DNA of 5,458 nucleotides, taken from contig WREZ01000097.1 of NCBI GenBank assembly GCA_009779045.1, positions 1-5,458 on the forward strand, given 5' to 3'. Shown piece after piece: positions 5,349 through 5,458 of this stretch. The notes beneath the pieces were generated by a model that made no database searches, was not told the origin of the DNA, and saw only the letters and a list, made by a program, of their open reading frames with translations. This DNA comes from Candidatus Bathycorpusculum sp. (lineage in GTDB: Archaea; Thermoproteota; Bathyarchaeia; Bathyarchaeales; Bathycorpusculaceae). The translations under genes were made by a program, and so were the position numbers. Each line of letters starts with the position of its first letter. Positions within the stretch are counted from its first letter, which is position 1.

Positions 5349-5458
5349 ACAAACACACAAACAATTTTAACCTATCACAACAAACAACTGCGACTCACCC
5401 TTTCCATTTTTGACAATACAACTATTTAACATTTTTAAAATCATTAACTAACCAAAAA
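5349..5458. other. Intergenic tail after cobY, A/C-rich with short T-runs
   Basis: No supported gene lies in these 110 bases. The plus strand is A/C-rich with little G and holds T-runs at 5365-5368, 5407-5411 and 5432-5436. The last two could serve as T-rich archaeal termination sites for the cobS-cobY transcript, without any obvious hairpin. ATTTTTAAAA near 5431-5440 could equally be a TATA-like element for a gene beyond the window. No tRNA-like or riboswitch-like folding was recognised. Confidence 0.4.

Noticed and set aside
4973..5356. Antisense 127-residue open frame opposite cobY
   Set aside because: It lies opposite a confidently identified gene whose extreme A/C bias removes stops from the other strand. 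The translation shows no recognisable domain.
5228..5413. Plus-strand 61-residue open frame overlapping the end of cobY and the tail
   Set aside because: It is a second-frame reading of A/C-rich DNA, giving Thr, Asn, His and Gln runs without structure.
5349..5458. CRISPR, tRNA or small RNA gene in the terminal gap
   Set aside because: No direct repeats at regular spacing and no cloverleaf-forming arms were seen; the stretch is simply A/C-rich.

Overview
The window looks like AT-rich archaeal chromosome. CobY is the archaeal-type GTP:adenosylcobinamide-phosphate guanylyltransferase. The UbiA protein resembles the prenyltransferases that build archaeal ether lipids. The radical SAM protein resembles the tetraether lipid synthase (Tes, MJ0619) family. 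The partial protein at the left edge carries a DUF1616-like domain, which is common in archaea. A TACK-group archaeon, possibly Bathyarchaeia, is my best guess at lineage. That is an impression from protein style, not something shown by a marker gene.

Layout from left to right. Bases 1-510 (+) hold the C-terminal part of a membrane-anchored DUF1616-like protein whose start lies outside the window. It ends 18 bases from the end of a convergent three-gene operon on the minus strand. Read in its own direction, that operon is a UDP-sugar 4-epimerase-like NAD-dependent dehydratase/epimerase (3832-2897), a UbiA-family prenyltransferase (2900-1998) and a Tes-like radical SAM enzyme (2001-529). Both internal junctions are ATGA overlaps of four bases. 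Across a 47-base gap lies a divergent plus-strand operon: cobS (3880-4725) and cobY (4722-5348), also joined by an ATGA overlap. The last 110 bases hold no convincing gene, only an A/C-rich stretch with several short T-runs.

How the genes may work together. CobY activates adenosylcobinamide-phosphate to adenosylcobinamide-GDP, and CobS joins that to alpha-ribazole (phosphate). Together they form the nucleotide-loop assembly step of cobamide (B12) synthesis. The minus-strand operon combines a nucleotide-sugar epimerase, an ether-lipid-type prenyltransferase and a radical SAM enzyme of the family that makes carbon-carbon bonds between lipid chains. The most interesting hypothesis is therefore a dedicated module for a modified or glycosylated ether lipid. 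This rests on family membership and tight gene linkage, not on any direct evidence of the product.

Regulation. The two operons diverge from one TATA-like element almost exactly midway between the two start codons. That spacing would place transcription starts at or next to both ATGs, so both leading genes may be leaderless. Internal genes appear to rely on translational coupling. A fair Shine-Dalgarno sequence is visible for cobY and a weaker one for the prenyltransferase. None is visible for the radical SAM gene.
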